From NCBI RefSeq assembly GCF_029338255.1, contig NZ_CP119787.1:3177631-3241630 (forward strand): a stretch of DNA of 64,000 nucleotides. Reading direction: 5' to 3'. The notes under the pieces are model-generated. The model saw only the letters and a program-made list of their open reading frames with translations. It had not been told where the DNA came from and made no database searches. Made by a program: the position numbers and the translations under genes. The stretch comes from Haloarcula halobia. Its GTDB lineage: Archaea > Halobacteriota > Halobacteria > Halobacteriales > Haloarculaceae. This document shows positions 62,641-64,000 of this stretch, piece by piece (positions within the stretch are counted from its first letter, which is position 1; the number at the start of each line of letters is the position of its first letter).

Positions 62641-62874
62641 AGTGTCCGGTCGTCCGAGGGCGGTAAAAAACCCGCGTGAACCGGCATCGCCGACCCCTTG
62701 TGCGCTCGTTCTCCCAAACGTCTTGGTTGTCCTCCTCTAACGGTTCTCTGAGCAGGTCTGCGAGTGACATGAACACCTCTCGCTACGACCTGCTCGCTTC
62801 TCAAACTCGCTCAACTAGACAGTGCTATATGAGTAGGTTTATCTTGATTTCGGCATGAATTACCGCTCACCTAA

Positions 62875-63696
62875 ATGGTTCATCAGTGGGAGTGCCGGGA
62901 GTGTGAATTCACAGCCTGGTCGTCGAACCAGAGTGAAATTGCTGACGTTGTGAAATCGCATCTGTTCTCCCACTATAAAAGCGCGGTCACGTCGGACGAA
63001 CTTGGCGTCAGCTGGGAATGTCCGTACTGTGACCATACGAGCCAAGGCTACGATACCGACGAGAGCGTAGACAAGTTCAAAGAGCACCTGCTCAAACACG
63101 TCTCCGCGCTCATTGATTCGGGCGTCCACGTGGCTGATGAGATTGATCGAGTCGGCAACGTGCTGGTCCTCTCAGCACTGGAAAGCGCGGGAGCTGACAA
63201 TGCCCGTGTTCATTTCACCTCACCAGCCGATATCGCGGTGTTTGTCACCAATGACCCGGCCGAGCGCGTTCGACTACTCGATAACAGACTCCAGTCGTGG
63301 CCTGCGTGGACGACGATTCTCACGACCAAATCGCAGCCATTCGCCGATGTCACGGATGTAGACCTGGACACGGCCCCACTTGACGTTGCTATTCTGGATA
63401 AGGGAATAAGTATAACAGATCTTGGTGAAACGATCGCCCGCGTCTTGGACGAACAGCAGACGAGCAATTCTCGGGTAACTGTTGGGTTCGATATTCTCAG
63501 CGAATTGCTCAGTCTGTTTGACACCGAGACCGCGTTCAAATTTGTCCACGTTCTGAATTCTAGGTTGACACATATGGACGCACTCACCCACTACTACCTG
63601 AACCCTAACTCACATCCCAGCTCAGAAATCAACGTTCTCAAAGAACTGTTCGACTTGCGAATTCAGGCAAATGGATCACGCTTTACGACTCTCTGA
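62875..63696 (+). CDS. Zinc-finger protein with DUF7504-like domain
   Basis: A 273-residue protein. Two Cys-x-x-Cys...His-x3-4-His units are visible: HQWECRECEFTAWS with HLFSHY, and WECPYCDHTS with HLLKH. The rest has a DUF7504/KaiC-like layout, VLVLSALESAGADNARVHF and ending FKFVHVLNSRLTHMDALTHYY with NPNSHPSSEINVLKELFDL, typical of haloarchaeal signal proteins. Codons are richer in A/T than those of its neighbours, so it may be a late arrival. GTTTATC near 62837-62843 is about 35 nt upstream. Confidence 0.72.
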   Translation: MVHQWECRECEFTAWSSNQSEIADVVKSHLFSHYKSAVTSDELGVSWECPYCDHTSQGYDTDESVDKFKEHLLKHVSALIDSGVHVADEIDRVGNVLVLSALESAGADNARVHFTSPADIAVFVTNDPAERVRLLDNRLQSWPAWTTILTTKSQPFADVTDVDLDTAPLDVAILDKGISITDLGETIARVLDEQQTSNSRVTVGFDILSELLSLFDTETAFKFVHVLNSRLTHMDALTHYYLNPNSHPSSEINVLKELFDLRIQANGSRFTTL

Positions 63697-63710
63697 TACT
63701 CCGCTCTCGG

Positions 63711-64000
63711 TCACTCCGAGTTATGCTGCTCAGTATAGTCAGCCGGATCGTTCACATACGTGTAGTCGACGCCTGTTGTCACCAGCTCCCCCGAAGAGTC
63801 GTCACATATCCGATCAAGTACCGCTTTGGCGCGATCTCGTGCTTCTTCGGAACCCCGTTCACGGCTGAGATACACGCGCAGGCGCTTTTCCAACTCAGGG
63901 CCTCGAAGCTCTGTTAGTGCCGCTTCGGCCAGTCGTGCGGTCTCCTCATCGGACTCATCCAGCACGGAGAGCAGGCATGTGATTACCTCAGATCGGTAGC
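63711..64000 (-). CDS. HEAT-repeat-like protein, 5' end outside the window
   Basis: The minus-strand frame is open from the right edge to a stop at 63711-63713, about 96 residues visible. It has helical repeat pieces, VITCLLSVLDESDEETARLA, then EAALTELRGPELEKRLRVYL and EEARDRAKAVLDRICDD, the pattern of HEAT-type helical pairs. There is no start inside the window that fits better than continuing past the edge. It converges with the zinc-finger gene, with 14 bases between stops. The A+T content is like that of its neighbour. Confidence 0.6.
   Translation of the reverse strand, partial: YRSEVITCLLSVLDESDEETARLAEAALTELRGPELEKRLRVYLSRERGSEEARDRAKAVLDRICDDSSGELVTTGVDYTYVNDPADYTEQHNSE

Noticed and set aside
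62627-62770. 47-codon minus-strand frame overlapping the start of speD
   Set aside because: The first half looks protein-like (SLADLLREPLEEDNQ), but the rest is Arg-rich, it overlaps the speD promoter box and start, and has no clear TATA box of its own.

Overview
The window is a 64 kb piece of a haloarchaeal chromosome, most like a member of the Haloarcula/Halomicrobium group, although the genus is an inference. Evidence: very high G+C; Asp/Glu-rich proteins; archaeal-type information genes (S19e, PDCD5-like protein, HisRS, TruA, aIF5B/IF-2, Nob1, Pus10, RNase HII, PAN); Tat lipoproteins; halocyanin; bacterio-opsin-activator-type HTH regulators; CheF; a PGF-CTERM tail. Many starts have a TATA-like box (TTTAA, TTTAT or TTATA type) centred about 26-31 nt upstream, the pattern of leaderless haloarchaeal transcripts. 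I used this box to choose between alternative starts.

Layout. 0-13 kb: a flippase-like membrane protein cut by the left edge, S19e, PDCD5, a PP-loop ATPase, hisS, a GNAT enzyme, truA, pepF, a HalOD1 protein, pyruvoyl arginine decarboxylase, two tail-to-tail beta-propeller lipoproteins, a DnaJ-ferredoxin fusion and a proteasomal AAA ATPase. 13-20 kb: a three-gene GMC oxidoreductase / gluconate-dehydrogenase-type operon, infB and halocyanin. 20-27 kb: PRC-barrel protein with Nob1, a tiny ribbon-helix-helix gene, a CPBP protease, pgi and secF-secD. About 27.0-27.4 kb: no credible CDS, but a strong TATA box followed by roughly 400 nt of nested hairpins, which I call a structured non-coding RNA candidate. 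27.4-39 kb: rnhB, ferritin, pus10, an Lrp regulator, a TrkA-N plus APC-Usp transporter pair, two HTH regulators, MscS, UppP, CheF.

39-48 kb is an acetate uptake and activation cluster, all on the minus strand: two acetyl-CoA synthetases flank a regulator whose N-terminus looks like a dead tyrosine recombinase, followed by a DUF4212/SSS symporter and UspA. The two synthetase genes share a 96-bp identical block. 48-54 kb is an accessory surface/secretion region with two exported proteins, an orphan PGF-CTERM tail that abuts a shortened MoxR ATPase, and a TRAM protein.

54-63 kb is the most unusual part. A hydantoinase-like plus histone-deacetylase-like operon is divergent from an operon encoding a free-standing AsnRS-like catalytic domain (asparagine-synthetase-related type) and a SAM methyltransferase. 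Next come a pentapeptide-repeat ion-channel-like protein and a divergent SpeD. The last kilobase and a half is visibly richer in A+T and holds a zinc-finger/DUF7504-like protein and a HEAT-like protein cut by the right edge.

No rRNA, tRNA, CRISPR array or intact insertion sequence was seen. The GC-rich codon bias creates very long antisense ORFs, which were discarded.
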